Source of the DNA: Nitrosospira sp. NpAV
Lineage (GTDB): Bacteria; Pseudomonadota; Gammaproteobacteria; Burkholderiales; Nitrosomonadaceae
Reading direction: 5' to 3'
Assembly: GCF_000832065.1 (NCBI RefSeq)
Contig: NZ_JXQM01000012.1
Coordinates: forward strand, 28,604 to 92,603
DNA: 64,000 nt
Part shown: positions 52,310 through 61,528 of the stretch, piece after piece
How the letters are laid out: each line of letters starts with the position of its first letter
Numbering within the stretch: position 1 is the stretch's first letter
Made by a program: the position numbers and the translations under genes
The notes under the pieces: model-generated
The model's input: the letters and a program-made list of their open reading frames with translations, nothing else
What the model was told of the DNA's origin: nothing
The model's database searches: none

Positions 52310-52987
52310 TTAGAATCCTGGAAAAGGATTTCTCAATATTTTCCGGCGGCGTATAACCATCAGTGCGGCGGCAGCCAGGGCAAGCAGCGCAAGTATCCCA
52401 GGTTCGGAAACGGCGATGGAGGAACGGAAATTGAGCGCTTCCACGGCATCAAGTGTGTAGGCTTCCGGAAAGCCTTGTCCGCTGTTGCCTGAGGCAGTCA
52501 GCCTGAGGTAGCTGATCTCGCCGAGTCCAGTACCGGATATGTCCACATTCGTCACGCACGGGGATGCGAGGGAGCATGAAAAATTCAGCAAATCTCCGGC
52601 AAGGGAAAAAGCGTGGATGAAGCTGGTTCCATCAGCGCTGATATCCAGGCTGAATCCGTCCAGGAAGCTGAAAGTATCGTAGAACCGGAGATCAGGACCG
52701 GTTCCATCGAGCACTTCGCCACTGCTGAAGCGCATGGTAATGGTGCCTGGAGATCCCGTGGCGCCGCCCAAGGCGACGATGGTTCCATCCAGCGCCTTTA
52801 TCGCAGCCGTTACCGCCTGCAGGCTATCAATACCTTCCCCATCAGCAATTCCGTCGTCAATCCCGAAACCGGTGCCTCCTTTAAAGCTGATCACGGTATC
52901 CGCAAAAGGCAGGGCATGCAGGGTGGGAGTTGCGACAGACAGGGCTGCCGTGAGCGCGAACGAAAGGAAAAATTTGTGCATGGTCAT
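52310..52987 (-). CDS. PEP-CTERM-like exported protein 3
   Basis: 225 residues. A signal peptide (MHKFFLSFALTAALSVATPTLHA) precedes a beta-rich region with DISADGTSF and ISYLRLTASG stretches. The C-terminus VSEPGILALLALAAAALMVIRRRK is an S-E-P variant of the PEP-CTERM signal followed by 9 extra residues. An ATG two codons downstream is equally possible. It has no sigma-54 promoter that I can find, unlike the other two. Confidence 0.75.
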   Translation of the reverse strand: MTMHKFFLSFALTAALSVATPTLHALPFADTVISFKGGTGFGIDDGIADGEGIDSLQAVTAAIKALDGTIVALGGATGSPGTITMRFSSGEVLDGTGPDLRFYDTFSFLDGFSLDISADGTSFIHAFSLAGDLLNFSCSLASPCVTNVDISGTGLGEISYLRLTASGNSGQGFPEAYTLDAVEALNFRSSIAVSEPGILALLALAAAALMVIRRRKILRNPFPGF

Positions 52988-53002
52988 TTCGCAACGAGGG
53001 GG

Positions 53003-53497
53003 TTATTGCACCACTTCCGCTTTCTGTATCACCACGTCTTCCAACGGCACGTTCTGGTGTCCGCCACGATCGCCTGTTTTTACTTTCTTGATCTGGTCCA
53101 CCACATCCTTGCCTTCCGTGACTTTGCCAAATACGCAGTAGCCGAAACCCTGAGAAGTCGAGGAAGTGTAATTGAGAAAATTATTATCGGCGACATTGAT
53201 AAAAAACTGGGCGGAGGCAGAGTGTACATCGGAGGTACGTGCCATGGCGATGGTATATTTTTCATTCTTTAGGCCATTGGCGGCTTCATTCTGAATCGGC
53301 GAGCGGGTCTGTTTCTGCTTCATTCCCGGCTCAAAACCGCCTCCCTGAATCATGAAGCCGTCAATCACACGATGAAATACCGTATTGTCGTAATGGCCGC
53401 TATTTACATAGTCGATAAAATTCTGAGCGGTCAATGGAGCTTTCTCGCTGTCCAGCTCAAGGGCGATGGTGCCGTGATTGGTATGCAGTTTGATCAT
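53003..53497 (-). CDS. ppiB: Cytoplasmic peptidyl-prolyl cis-trans isomerase B (cyclophilin)
   Basis: 164 residues without a signal peptide. The cyclophilin core is intact: [15 protein letters not shown], then [23 protein letters not shown] and GYCVFGKV. It catalyses proline isomerisation in protein folding. It lies nine bases after the paralogous periplasmic cyclophilin gene, on the same strand. Confidence 0.94.
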   Translation of the reverse strand: MIKLHTNHGTIALELDSEKAPLTAQNFIDYVNSGHYDNTVFHRVIDGFMIQGGGFEPGMKQKQTRSPIQNEAANGLKNEKYTIAMARTSDVHSASAQFFINVADNNFLNYTSSTSQGFGYCVFGKVTEGKDVVDQIKKVKTGDRGGHQNVPLEDVVIQKAEVVQ

Positions 53498-53505
53498 GTC
53501 TGTCC

Positions 53506-54114
53506 TTATTTGGTAGGGTTGCTGGCCGCGGAAGCAGGTTCTGCCGCGATGAGTTTGATTTCTTCGATGACCACGGTTACGTTAGGCACATCGCTCGGGA
53601 AAGGCCCTGCCGCACCGGTTGGCGCGTCGGCAATCCTGTTGACGATTTCCATTCCCTTCACGACTTTTCCAAACACGGTATAGCCGTAGCCCTGTTGCGT
53701 AGGCGCGGTATGGTTGAGAAAAGCGTTGTTGGCGACGTTGATAAAGAATTGTGCCGAAGCCGAATGCGGGTCCGACGTGCGAGCCATGGCAACGGTCCCG
53801 ATGTCATTCCTGAGGCCGTTGGCTGCCTCATTTTCAACAGGCTGCCTTGTAGCCTTCTGCTTGAGGGTCTTATCGAACCCGCCGCCCTGAATCATGAATC
53901 CAGGGATGACACGGTGAAACACCGTACCGGTATAGTAGCCATCCTTTACATAGTTCAGAAAATTTCCTACCGTCTTTGGCGCCTTATCCGGATAGAGTTC
54001 CAGCACTACGCTGCCGAAATTAGTTTTGATTTCAACCTGGGGATTGGCAGCGTAAGCCGTTGTGATCGTGCTCAAAAGAAATGAAAGAACAGCGAAAAGC
54101 CGGATGATATGCAT
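53506..54114 (-). CDS. ppiA: Periplasmic peptidyl-prolyl cis-trans isomerase A (cyclophilin)
   Basis: 202 residues with a cleavable signal peptide ([21 protein letters not shown]). The cyclophilin motifs [37 protein letters not shown] and [11 protein letters not shown] are complete. A short Ala/Ser/Pro-rich tail follows. Together with ppiB it forms a cytoplasmic/periplasmic cyclophilin pair, probably a duplication. Confidence 0.93.
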   Translation of the reverse strand: MHIIRLFAVLSFLLSTITTAYAANPQVEIKTNFGSVVLELYPDKAPKTVGNFLNYVKDGYYTGTVFHRVIPGFMIQGGGFDKTLKQKATRQPVENEAANGLRNDIGTVAMARTSDPHSASAQFFINVANNAFLNHTAPTQQGYGYTVFGKVVKGMEIVNRIADAPTGAAGPFPSDVPNVTVVIEEIKLIAAEPASAASNPTK

Positions 54115-54167
54115 GGGTTTCCTGTAAGAGGGGAAATTAATTGATCGTTTTTATCATAACATGGGAA

Positions 54168-55418
54168 CTATGCCGCGCTTTCATAGATAATTCGCCATGG
54201 GCCCTTGTTGTTTTCCTTCATCCAGTATTGACGTTTTTTAATTTTGTTGGACAGGTTGTTGCTGGAATATTCCTGGTCGAAATTGACGACTACCAAGTCG
54301 TTTCTGCCCGGGTAAAGAAACATGCCAACATTGCTGATGCCCACCTTGATCCAGCTTTTGGCGGCATTCACCTGGCGTTTGTGCTCCGCCCATTCAGCAA
54401 GGCCCTGGTTGCCGCTGGAGAAATCGCGCCCGTAATGCCGGATATAAGCATCGGTATCTCCGCTCTCCCAATCACGCCGCCAGCTTTCCAGATGCTGCAT
54501 CAGTTTGTTGCGCAGCACTGCCGCATCGTCAGGTTTTACCCATTCCACTTCTTCACTGATGATGACGGGAGTAATGCCGACTTGCAGTGTCGCGCCCACC
54601 CTATCCAGATCCTGATTGGAGAGCACCACACAACCGTCGCTGGCACGAGGCGGGCGGCTGTAAGTGTTCGAGGGCGTTCCATGCAGCCAGATGCCATAAC
54701 CATTGCGTCCATGGCGCCTGTCCCATTCGTTCGGATAATTGATGGGAAATGCGCCGCTGCCGTAGAAATCCGTGAGTTTTTCACGGGGGAGATTGGCGGT
54801 GATGAAATATACGCCGACTGGTGTTTTCTTGTCACCCTCCTTCAGCTTCTGCGACCCGTTCTTGCCACTGCTGATGTAATAATCGGCGAGATAGCGGGCT
54901 TCCCCGCGAACATTCTGGTACATATAAAGCCGGGATTTGCGGGTATCGGCAATGATTGCGTATTTCTGCTCCGGCTGCATTTGCAATAGATACTTTGGTG
55001 TCACATTGCGCGGTACCGATTCCTGATGACGCTGCATCCTTGCGCGTGCTTCCTCGCGCAGATCAGCGAGGTCTTGTTGTGATACGCCCCCCGTATCGCC
55101 CATATCGTTGATCGGGCGGGCGCGAGCCAGCAGCAAGTCACCCTTGATCAGTTGCGCGAGGCGGAAGTTAGGGTTGGTCTTAAGCAGTTGCTCGATTCCG
55201 CTCAAAGCAGAGTCCATGCGTCTCTCCGCGATTTCCTGCAAGCTTTTGACGAGCGCTGTTTCCGGTCCGGCCATGGATAGTTCCGTCACGATCGAGTTTT
55301 CACTGGCCAGGACGCCAGGAATTGCGAGGCAGCATGCCGCCAGTATAGCCGTGCTGGCCGCGGTTCTCCCCGTTATGCAATTCAGCTTCAGGGAAGCCAG
55401 GGGGATGGAGGGTTTCAT
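54168..55418 (-). CDS. L,D-transpeptidase (YkuD domain) with C-terminal NTF2-like domain
   Basis: 416 residues from the ATG at 55418 that overlaps the upstream stop (ATGA). A signal-like hydrophobic stretch lies at about 20-40. The YkuD catalytic domain (about 152-290) has His246 (WLHGTPS) and the nucleophile Cys263 in SDGCVVLS. It cross-links peptidoglycan 3-3 or attaches proteins to it. A C-terminal domain (about 310-416) resembles the Cds6/SnoaL-like fold also seen in the coupled TPR protein. Close to YbiS/YafK-like enzymes in the periplasm. Confidence 0.9.
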   Translation of the reverse strand: MKPSIPLASLKLNCITGRTAASTAILAACCLAIPGVLASENSIVTELSMAGPETALVKSLQEIAERRMDSALSGIEQLLKTNPNFRLAQLIKGDLLLARARPINDMGDTGGVSQQDLADLREEARARMQRHQESVPRNVTPKYLLQMQPEQKYAIIADTRKSRLYMYQNVRGEARYLADYYISSGKNGSQKLKEGDKKTPVGVYFITANLPREKLTDFYGSGAFPINYPNEWDRRHGRNGYGIWLHGTPSNTYSRPPRASDGCVVLSNQDLDRVGATLQVGITPVIISEEVEWVKPDDAAVLRNKLMQHLESWRRDWESGDTDAYIRHYGRDFSSGNQGLAEWAEHKRQVNAAKSWIKVGISNVGMFLYPGRNDLVVVNFDQEYSSNNLSNKIKKRQYWMKENNKGPWRIIYESAA

Positions 55419-56461
55419 CGCCCGAGCCGCTCCTGTTGTATCAGCCATTCGTTTCCTGTTTTGACCATCTCCAGGGTCTTGGTGGTGGTGCTCTTGATCG
55501 AGTCCGAATGATACGATTGCTTGAAGCTCACCCTGGCGTGTGTGGCATCGGTAAAGCTGATTTTAGGATGAATGATTTCGACCTGGATGGATTTTGGTTT
55601 GTCGATGCGCTCCCGGCGGTTTTTCTCCCATGCCGGGCGCGAGGTGCCGCGAGGGGTATGGAAGTCGCCTGCATAAAATGCGAGATATGTGGTGGCATCC
55701 TTGTCAGACCATGCCTTGGCCCAGGCTTTTATTGCTTTTAGGACTTCATTGGAGCCGCTTTCCGCGACCGCAGGTTTTTGCGCTGCCGGTTTTTCAGCAA
55801 TGGCGGCTTTCTCAGGCGCGGATTTCTCAGCAGCTTTTGTCGGAACCTTTTCCGGCGCTTTCTCCGCAATTTTTTCCGGATCCGGTGGCGATGGATTGCC
55901 TGCAGCGATGGCGGAGGGTTGAATGTCCCTGGATTTGCTTGTTGGGGTCAGATTCTTGATGATCGCAAGCCGGGTCTGCGCGGCAAGATTAGCCTTGTCC
56001 AACTGTAAAGCCTTGCCATATGCCTGACTTGCCATTTTGGCATAAATATCACCCAGATTCTCGTGCGCGGTGGAATAACTGGGATGGGTGCGTATCGCGG
56101 TCTCCAACGCAATCCTCGCCTTATCATACTGACCCTGGCTGGCATAAAGCACGGCAAGGTTATTGTGTGGCTCGGGCATATCCGGGTAATCTTCCGCTAG
56201 TGAAGAAAATACCCGGGCGGCATCGGCAATCCTGTTTTGCTCGGTGAGGATCAACCCTTTCTGGAAGCGCATTTGGGCGTCCTTGGGTTTGATGGCAAGG
56301 TAGGTATCCGCTCGCTCCAGTGCCTTGGCCAGATTGCCTTGCTTATAGAGTTTGGCAACTTCCTCGTTTTCATCGGCAAACGTAGTGGCAGTCACAAATA
56401 GCAGGGCGGCGGCACAGGCTGCCATGGACGCATTTGCCTGGTGAAAATTTAGCGTTATCAT
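55415..56461 (-). CDS. TPR protein with C-terminal NTF2-like (Cds6) domain, exported
   Basis: 348 residues from the ATG at 56461 (a longer frame exists, but the divergent cysS start limits it). A signal peptide (about 1-29) precedes four or so TPR repeats (about 33-160; NEEVAKLYKQGNLAKALERA, PHNNLAVLYASQGQYDKARIALE). A Lys/Ala/Glu/Pro-rich linker (about 185-240) leads to an NTF2-like domain (about 245-348). It is coupled by ATGA overlap to the L,D-transpeptidase, suggesting joint action on the cell wall. Confidence 0.85.
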   Translation of the reverse strand: MITLNFHQANASMAACAAALLFVTATTFADENEEVAKLYKQGNLAKALERADTYLAIKPKDAQMRFQKGLILTEQNRIADAARVFSSLAEDYPDMPEPHNNLAVLYASQGQYDKARIALETAIRTHPSYSTAHENLGDIYAKMASQAYGKALQLDKANLAAQTRLAIIKNLTPTSKSRDIQPSAIAAGNPSPPDPEKIAEKAPEKVPTKAAEKSAPEKAAIAEKPAAQKPAVAESGSNEVLKAIKAWAKAWSDKDATTYLAFYAGDFHTPRGTSRPAWEKNRRERIDKPKSIQVEIIHPKISFTDATHARVSFKQSYHSDSIKSTTTKTLEMVKTGNEWLIQQERLGR

Positions 56462-56568
56462 TGTGATATACTGCTCCGGTTTTGTCGAGCCAGCCCAGAA
56501 TATTCCGGCTTCTGCCAAGAGGCCTGCCGATTCTACCAAGAAGCCCGTCCATTTCACAATCTCACCAG

Positions 56569-57954
56569 ATGCTCAAGATCCATAATTCGCTTACAAGGGA
56601 AAAGCAGGACTTCGTTCCCATGACATCCGGCCACGTTAAGATGTATGTATGTGGCATGACGGTTTACGACTATTGCCACCTTGGGCACGCACGCATGATG
56701 GTGGTATTCGATATGGTGGTACGCTGGTTGCGGGCGAGCGGTTTTAACGTGATTTATGTGCGCAACATCACTGATGTTGACGATAAAATCATCAAGCGTG
56801 CGCAAGAAAATAACGAGTCCATCGAAACGCTAACTACCCGCTTTACCCATGCGATGCGGGAAGACGCCGCCAAGCTGGGTGTCGAGCCGCCTTCGTGTGA
56901 GCCACGCGCTACCGAGCATGTGGAAAGAATGGTTGCCATGATTCGCACCCTGATCGATAAAGGTCTTGCTTATGCCGCTGCCAACGGCGACGTATATTAT
57001 GCCGTGCATCGATTTCCCGGTTATGGGAAATTATCCGGAAAATCACTTGATGATTTACGAGCGGGCGAACGCGTACTCATCGATCCACACAAGAAAGATC
57101 CTCTGGATTTCGTATTATGGAAGGCCGCCAAGCCCGATGAGCCGCAGTGGCATTCGCCCTGGGGAATGGGGCGTCCCGGCTGGCATATCGAGTGCTCGGC
57201 GATGAGCGAGCATTATCTGGGTGAGCATTTCGATATACACGGCGGCGGACAGGATTTGCAGTTTCCCCACCATGAAAACGAAATTGCGCAAAGCGAGGGT
57301 GCGCATGAGCATCCTTTCGTCAACTACTGGATGCACAACGGTTTTGTGCGTATCAATGATGAGAAAATGTCCAAGTCACTTGGCAATTTCTTCACCGTGC
57401 GCGAAATACTCAGCTGCTACCAACCGGAAGTGGTGCGGTTTTTTATTCTGCGTGCGCATTACCGCAGCCCGCTGAACTATTCCGACCAGCATCTGGAAGA
57501 TGCCAAACGCGCCCTCGACCGACTCTACACGGCCCTGAAAGGAAGTGAAGTAAGGGAAGCCGCCAGGGCGGCGATAGACTGGAACGAGGCCTCGGCATGT
57601 CGTTTCAGAGAAGCGATGAACGACGATTTCAACACGCCGGATGCCATTGCCGTGCTGTTCGATCTTGCCAACGAGATTAACAAGACCGGATCATCAACGG
57701 ATATGGCATTGATGAGAGCGCTGGGTGGTGTGCTGGGTCTGCTGCAACAGGATACCCAGCAATATTTCCAGGATGCCGTGACGGCGGGCAACTCCGCATT
57801 TACTCAGGAACGCATTGAGCAGATGATTCAACAGCGCCTCATTGCCCGTACGAACAGAGACTATAACGAGTCCGACCGCATTCGCAAGGAATTGCTGGAT
57901 GCCGGGATCGTTCTGGAAGATGGCTCTCAGGGCACCACCTGGCGGCGCGGTTGA
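56569..57954 (+). CDS. cysS: Cysteinyl-tRNA synthetase
   Basis: 461 residues from the ATG at 56569. Class I synthetase: the HIGH-like HLGHARMMV is near residue 38, [12 protein letters not shown] near 266, and the zinc that selects cysteine is bound by Cys28 (VCGMTVYDY), the Cys of [13 protein letters not shown] and the His/Glu of FPHHENE. It charges tRNA-Cys. It diverges from the TPR gene with about 100 bases between starts. Confidence 0.97.
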   Translation: MLKIHNSLTREKQDFVPMTSGHVKMYVCGMTVYDYCHLGHARMMVVFDMVVRWLRASGFNVIYVRNITDVDDKIIKRAQENNESIETLTTRFTHAMREDAAKLGVEPPSCEPRATEHVERMVAMIRTLIDKGLAYAAANGDVYYAVHRFPGYGKLSGKSLDDLRAGERVLIDPHKKDPLDFVLWKAAKPDEPQWHSPWGMGRPGWHIECSAMSEHYLGEHFDIHGGGQDLQFPHHENEIAQSEGAHEHPFVNYWMHNGFVRINDEKMSKSLGNFFTVREILSCYQPEVVRFFILRAHYRSPLNYSDQHLEDAKRALDRLYTALKGSEVREAARAAIDWNEASACRFREAMNDDFNTPDAIAVLFDLANEINKTGSSTDMALMRALGGVLGLLQQDTQQYFQDAVTAGNSAFTQERIEQMIQQRLIARTNRDYNESDRIRKELLDAGIVLEDGSQGTTWRRG

Positions 57955-58426
57955 ATTATGTCTTAAGCATTGCCTTCTGCGCGTGAGATGGGTGCCAGAT
58001 AAAGTTTGTCTGGGTACTTGTCGCATCTATTGTCATTTCAGTTCCTTCCTCAAGGACAATATCTGGGTAGAATCCGACCCATGCTAATCTGGAACAAGGT
58101 GAAAAAGAACGTACGAGCCCACTGGACTCGCCCGGCCAATGAGATTGTATTTATTGAGACAACCTGTGGTTAACAGTCTGATTGAATGATATTTATTGCT
58201 GCCGATTACAATTACGCAGGCTGGAATCCGGAAACATGAATCCGTGCATAAATATTACCCACCATGAGATCACTTCTGACCCAGATAAACGTAACTCTCA
58301 AAACTCTCCAACCTAAATCCATTAGTCGGGGTGGAGGTGTACGGTTTTGGGACGCGAGGCGAGGCAATAACGCGGAACGGATTCCTGGCACCACGTTCCT
58401 AACTAGGTATTTGTTTATATGTATTT
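57955..58426. other. Intergenic region downstream of cysS
   Basis: No convincing gene. A GGGT/ACCC short hairpin lies near 58066-58081. It separates the rightward cysS from the leftward locus that follows. Confidence 0.4.
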
Positions 58427-58687
58427 TTATTGACCTGTTCGACGCGGATTCGGACGGGTTGGCGATAGAAAAATTTTTTTATCGTTACCCGTCTCTATGT
58501 AGTCGAGAATTCCCTGGTCCACAAGATCATCCAATGCTTTCTGTATGATATCCCGGGCGGTTTCGTAACGCTGACGAATAAGCCACCACTGAATAATTCC
58601 ATCCATGGTGTCCGCAGCGGACGGATGGGCACGTAAATACTCGATGATCTCCTGACGGGGATCTGGCGGTGTGTTGTCTGAAACCAT
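58427..58687 (-). CDS. Small predicted winged-helix-like protein
   Basis: 86 residues. EIIEYLRAHPSAADTMDGIIQWWLIRQRY followed by IIQKALDDLVDQGILDYIE and a beta hairpin (GNDKKIFLS) resembles a winged helix. The start lacks a clear ribosome site. Another frame, from 58824, overlaps it for 190 bases and opens with MAQLLLGLMLLKQLPTLLEL. That frame could be a separate small gene or, with a frameshift, the real N-terminus. It lies after the sigma-54 activator on the same strand. Function unknown. Confidence 0.55.
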   Translation of the reverse strand: MVSDNTPPDPRQEIIEYLRAHPSAADTMDGIIQWWLIRQRYETARDIIQKALDDLVDQGILDYIETGNDKKIFLSPTRPNPRRTGQ

Positions 58688-58970
58688 GTCACTAAAGTCC
58701 GGAGTAGAACCTCAGCTGAGGCAAAAGTATTGGGTGCAACGTCCCAATTCTGCTTAACGCCTAATAATTCAAGCAGAGTAGGCAGTTGCTTCAATAGCAT
58801 TAACCCAAGCAATAACTGTGCCATAGTTTTCCGGGAATTAATAACTTTCAGAAACAGACCAGTATCTCAAAGATATTTTTTGAGATGAACCTGTCGCAAT
58901 CAGATAGATCTCAACGTAAGAATCTCCGACACCCGGAAGTCGGCTAAGCTGATGCTCGTGCCCTTTGAGA

Positions 58971-60050
58971 TCATAGTTCCTGGCCCTCACACCAGTTGAT
59001 CCCGTGTTTCTTCAGCAATTTACCGAAGGCGCGCCGTTCCTTCCCGGCGAGACGGGCGGCCTGGCTGACATTACCGTGGGTTCGCTCCATCAACTGGCCA
59101 AGATAATGTCGTTCGAATTGCTCCAGGACCATGGATTTCGCAGCAGAGTATGTGGTGTCCCAATAGGTTGTCATGCGGCGCTCAAGAGTATGCCGCCGGT
59201 CGGAACTGCAGTGTACGGGGGAAGTTAAGCGCAATGTCGTATCGTCACAAACCACCGTTTCCCTATAGATAAGCCCTTCCAGTTCACGAACATTGCCGGG
59301 CCACGCGTAACGACGAAACCAGCTACAACTTTCCTGATCGAGTTCCTGCGCTTCACAATGAAATTTTGCTTTGCAGCGATCAAAAAAGACGTTTGCCAAC
59401 AGCATCGCATCGTCATCCCGTTCCCGAAGAGGCGGTAGCTTCATCCCAAGAATTCGCAACCGATACAGCAGATCACTGCGAAAAGCGTGAGATTGGACGA
59501 GGTCGTCCAGACGCGAATTCGTCGCAGCGATTACGCGGATGTCGACTTTTCGTTCGACGCGAGCACCGATGGGACGATACGTACCGTCCTGCAGGAAACG
59601 GAGCAAGGCGACTTGCGCTCTCGGAGAGAGGGCATCGACCTCGTCGAGAAATAGTGTTCCTCCGGCGGCCGTTTCCACGAGCCCAGGCTGATCGGTTCTA
59701 GCATCGGTAAAGGCACCCTTGACATGACCAAAGAGTTCGCTCTCTATCAGGCTTTCGGGGAATGCGCCGCAATTTATCGGCACGAAAGCCTGGTCGCGTC
59801 GAGTGCCGCGATAGTGCATGGCGCGGGCGACCATTTCTTTTCCTGTTCCAGTTTCTCCCTCGATAAGAACGGGGGCATTCACTTTGGCCAACTTGCCGAT
59901 CAAAACGAGCATCCGTGAAAATGCGGAAGAGTTTCCAAGAAGGGTAAAATGATCGCTTATCCCACCAAGCTCAGGCACCCGGGTTGAGGCGATAACCTCT
60001 GGTGGGGGGCTAGGTTTATTATCGTAAGCATGGTGGCTTTCCTGATTCAT
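58971..60050 (-). CDS. Sigma-54-dependent transcription activator without receiver domain (PspF-like architecture)
   Basis: 359 residues from the ATG at 60050 with GGGGA ahead. Only about 35 unfolded-looking residues precede the AAA+ domain (about 36-270). Walker A is GETGTGKE (65-72), Walker B LFLDEVDA (133-140), R-fingers in SDLLYRLRILGMKLPPLRER. The sigma-54-contacting loop reads GAFTDA (112-117), not GAFTGA. A Fis-type helix-turn-helix ends the chain (GNVSQAARLAGKERRAFGKLLKKHG). No phospho-receiver is present, so control must come from a partner or from its own level. It lies downstream of the DUF4157/DUF4280 genes. Confidence 0.9.
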   Translation of the reverse strand: MNQESHHAYDNKPSPPPEVIASTRVPELGGISDHFTLLGNSSAFSRMLVLIGKLAKVNAPVLIEGETGTGKEMVARAMHYRGTRRDQAFVPINCGAFPESLIESELFGHVKGAFTDARTDQPGLVETAAGGTLFLDEVDALSPRAQVALLRFLQDGTYRPIGARVERKVDIRVIAATNSRLDDLVQSHAFRSDLLYRLRILGMKLPPLRERDDDAMLLANVFFDRCKAKFHCEAQELDQESCSWFRRYAWPGNVRELEGLIYRETVVCDDTTLRLTSPVHCSSDRRHTLERRMTTYWDTTYSAAKSMVLEQFERHYLGQLMERTHGNVSQAARLAGKERRAFGKLLKKHGINWCEGQEL

Positions 60051-60392
60051 ACTTTTCCCCTTTAAGACCAATTTGAGAAATCTTCATTGCACTGCTCAAG
60101 GCATTTGCCCGCTCGCGGCATTTATATTGTTTCCTGGCCTATTTTATGGTTCTGAATTCGAATTTTGAGCATTAAACATATCATGCGGCCGAGTAATAAA
60201 AGAATGTGGGAAGGGGAAACCGGGGTCTGTGCGGTACCCGACAGACAGGGGGGTTAATTGCAGAGAAATCCAATCCGTCAGAAGTAAAAATGGCCAAATG
60301 TTTACCTGGCTGAATTATGCGGTTGCCAACGTCTTCATAGGAGAAGGCTAATGGATTACCTATTTAACCCACGCATTTGCGACGCAAGAATG
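60051..60392. other. Gap between the sigma-54 activator and the PAAR-like gene
   Basis: Contains a short hairpin CACGGAA/TTCCGTG at about 60394-60411 that overlaps the end of the PAAR-like gene. A 43-codon plus-strand frame at 60351 with a strong AGGAGAAGG is antisense to that gene and is not called. Nothing else is recognised. Confidence 0.5.
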
Positions 60393-60782
60393 TCACGGAA
60401 TAAGTTCCGTGAATTGTCCCGGCACTGCGACCTGGATTATCCCGCCCCACATACAGTTAAGCGTACAAGTGTTATCCAGTGACGGCTGGTTGCCGAGCAG
60501 CACGGTTGCTGCACCGGGCACCCACGGGCTTACCGTGGCCGGGATGCATGGTTGCGGCGTAAGTACGCCGAACGCCGCTGACGTTGCGGCTGCCACCGCC
60601 GGGTTGGCTAGGCTCATGCACATCCCGAATGGGGCGATATTCACCATCGGTTTATGGTCCATGATGGTGGCAGCGGGTTGGCTGCTTGTATTGACTCTGT
60701 TGACGGGCAAAACGGCCAGTTGACTGGGTGCCATGCCAAAGCTGCACGTTAATAGAGCGCCGTTACACACATGTTGTGGCAT
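60393..60782 (-). CDS. PAAR-like (DUF4280) protein
   Basis: 129 residues. The opening QHVCNGALLTCSFG and the repeat-like NIAPFGMCMSLANPAVAAAT, then TPQPCIPATVSPWVPGA and LNCMWGGIIQV, match the DUF4280 family. That family resembles PAAR repeat tips that sharpen the spike of contractile injection systems and carry effectors. Five or six cysteines are regularly spaced, possibly metal-binding. Its position next to a DUF4157 protein supports a spike or effector-delivery role. Confidence 0.82.
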   Translation of the reverse strand: MPQHVCNGALLTCSFGMAPSQLAVLPVNRVNTSSQPAATIMDHKPMVNIAPFGMCMSLANPAVAAATSAAFGVLTPQPCIPATVSPWVPGAATVLLGNQPSLDNTCTLNCMWGGIIQVAVPGQFTELIP

Positions 60783-60874
60783 ATTGAATCATTCCATTAA
60801 ATAAATTGTTTTGAAGTCCGATTCCATCGATTTGATTTGTCTGGCGGCGCGATTCCATCCTATGCAGGCTACCG

Positions 60875-61528
60875 TTACTTAGGAAAGAAGGATCGCAATT
60901 GCTTCTTGCGCGCGTCATTGATGGGCGCTGCCGATAGCAGTTCTTCCAACTCCTGCCGGTCTGTCGGTGATTCAGAGTACCTCTCAGCCAGGAACCGCTC
61001 AACAAACCGCATGGCACGCTCATCTATGCGTCGAAGTTGGAACTGGACGTCATATCGTCTTCCATAATCCTTGCTGGCCTGTAGCGCCCGCTCATACTCG
61101 GCGCGCATGGCCGGGTCGGCGATTGTTGCTGGATCCACCTCGCCGGAGCCATAGACTGCGCCGTGCGATCGTGGCGGAGCTGCGCCCTTCACGGGTTTAT
61201 CCTCGGGATTCCACATCGGATCAATATTCCGATCCAGCACCGCAAAAAAGCGCAACCGCTGCGCGAGTGCTTGTTTGCGCGCTGTGATATCTCCGATTGA
61301 CACATCACGCTCAGCCGCTTCAATCATATCCAATGACTCGTGCACCAGCGCAGGATCCTGCTCTATCTCGAACGCGACCAATTTCTCTGCCACTTTCTCA
61401 TCTATGAGGTCCATAACGGTTCCCTTATACTTCGGCCGGTCCGCCAACGATGAAGCTGATATACACATCGCTCCCATCAAAAGCCCTATAGGTATCCAGC
61501 CGAAGTATCTGATATCACTCAAGGGCAT
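60875..61528 (-). CDS. Hypothetical exported or membrane-anchored protein of the eCIS-like locus
   Basis: 217 residues with an N-terminal hydrophobic segment (about 10-26, WIPIGLLMGAMCISASS) that may be a signal peptide or anchor. The rest is charged and alpha-helical (LIDEKVAEKLVAFEIEQD, then MRAEYERALQASKDYGRRYD and RAMRFVERFLAERY). I do not recognise a family. The start lies ten bases inside the end of the DUF4157 gene in another frame, so the two are translationally coupled and probably work together. Confidence 0.7.
   Translation of the reverse strand: MPLSDIRYFGWIPIGLLMGAMCISASSLADRPKYKGTVMDLIDEKVAEKLVAFEIEQDPALVHESLDMIEAAERDVSIGDITARKQALAQRLRFFAVLDRNIDPMWNPEDKPVKGAAPPRSHGAVYGSGEVDPATIADPAMRAEYERALQASKDYGRRYDVQFQLRRIDERAMRFVERFLAERYSESPTDRQELEELLSAAPINDARKKQLRSFFPK

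Noticed and set aside
58264..58548. Plus-strand 94-codon frame downstream of cysS
   Set aside because: Overlaps the winged-helix-like gene in antisense and has low-quality composition.
60351..60482. Plus-strand 43-codon frame with AGGAGAAGG ribosome site
   Set aside because: It overlaps the end of the DUF4280 gene in antisense, and its sequence has no protein-family character.
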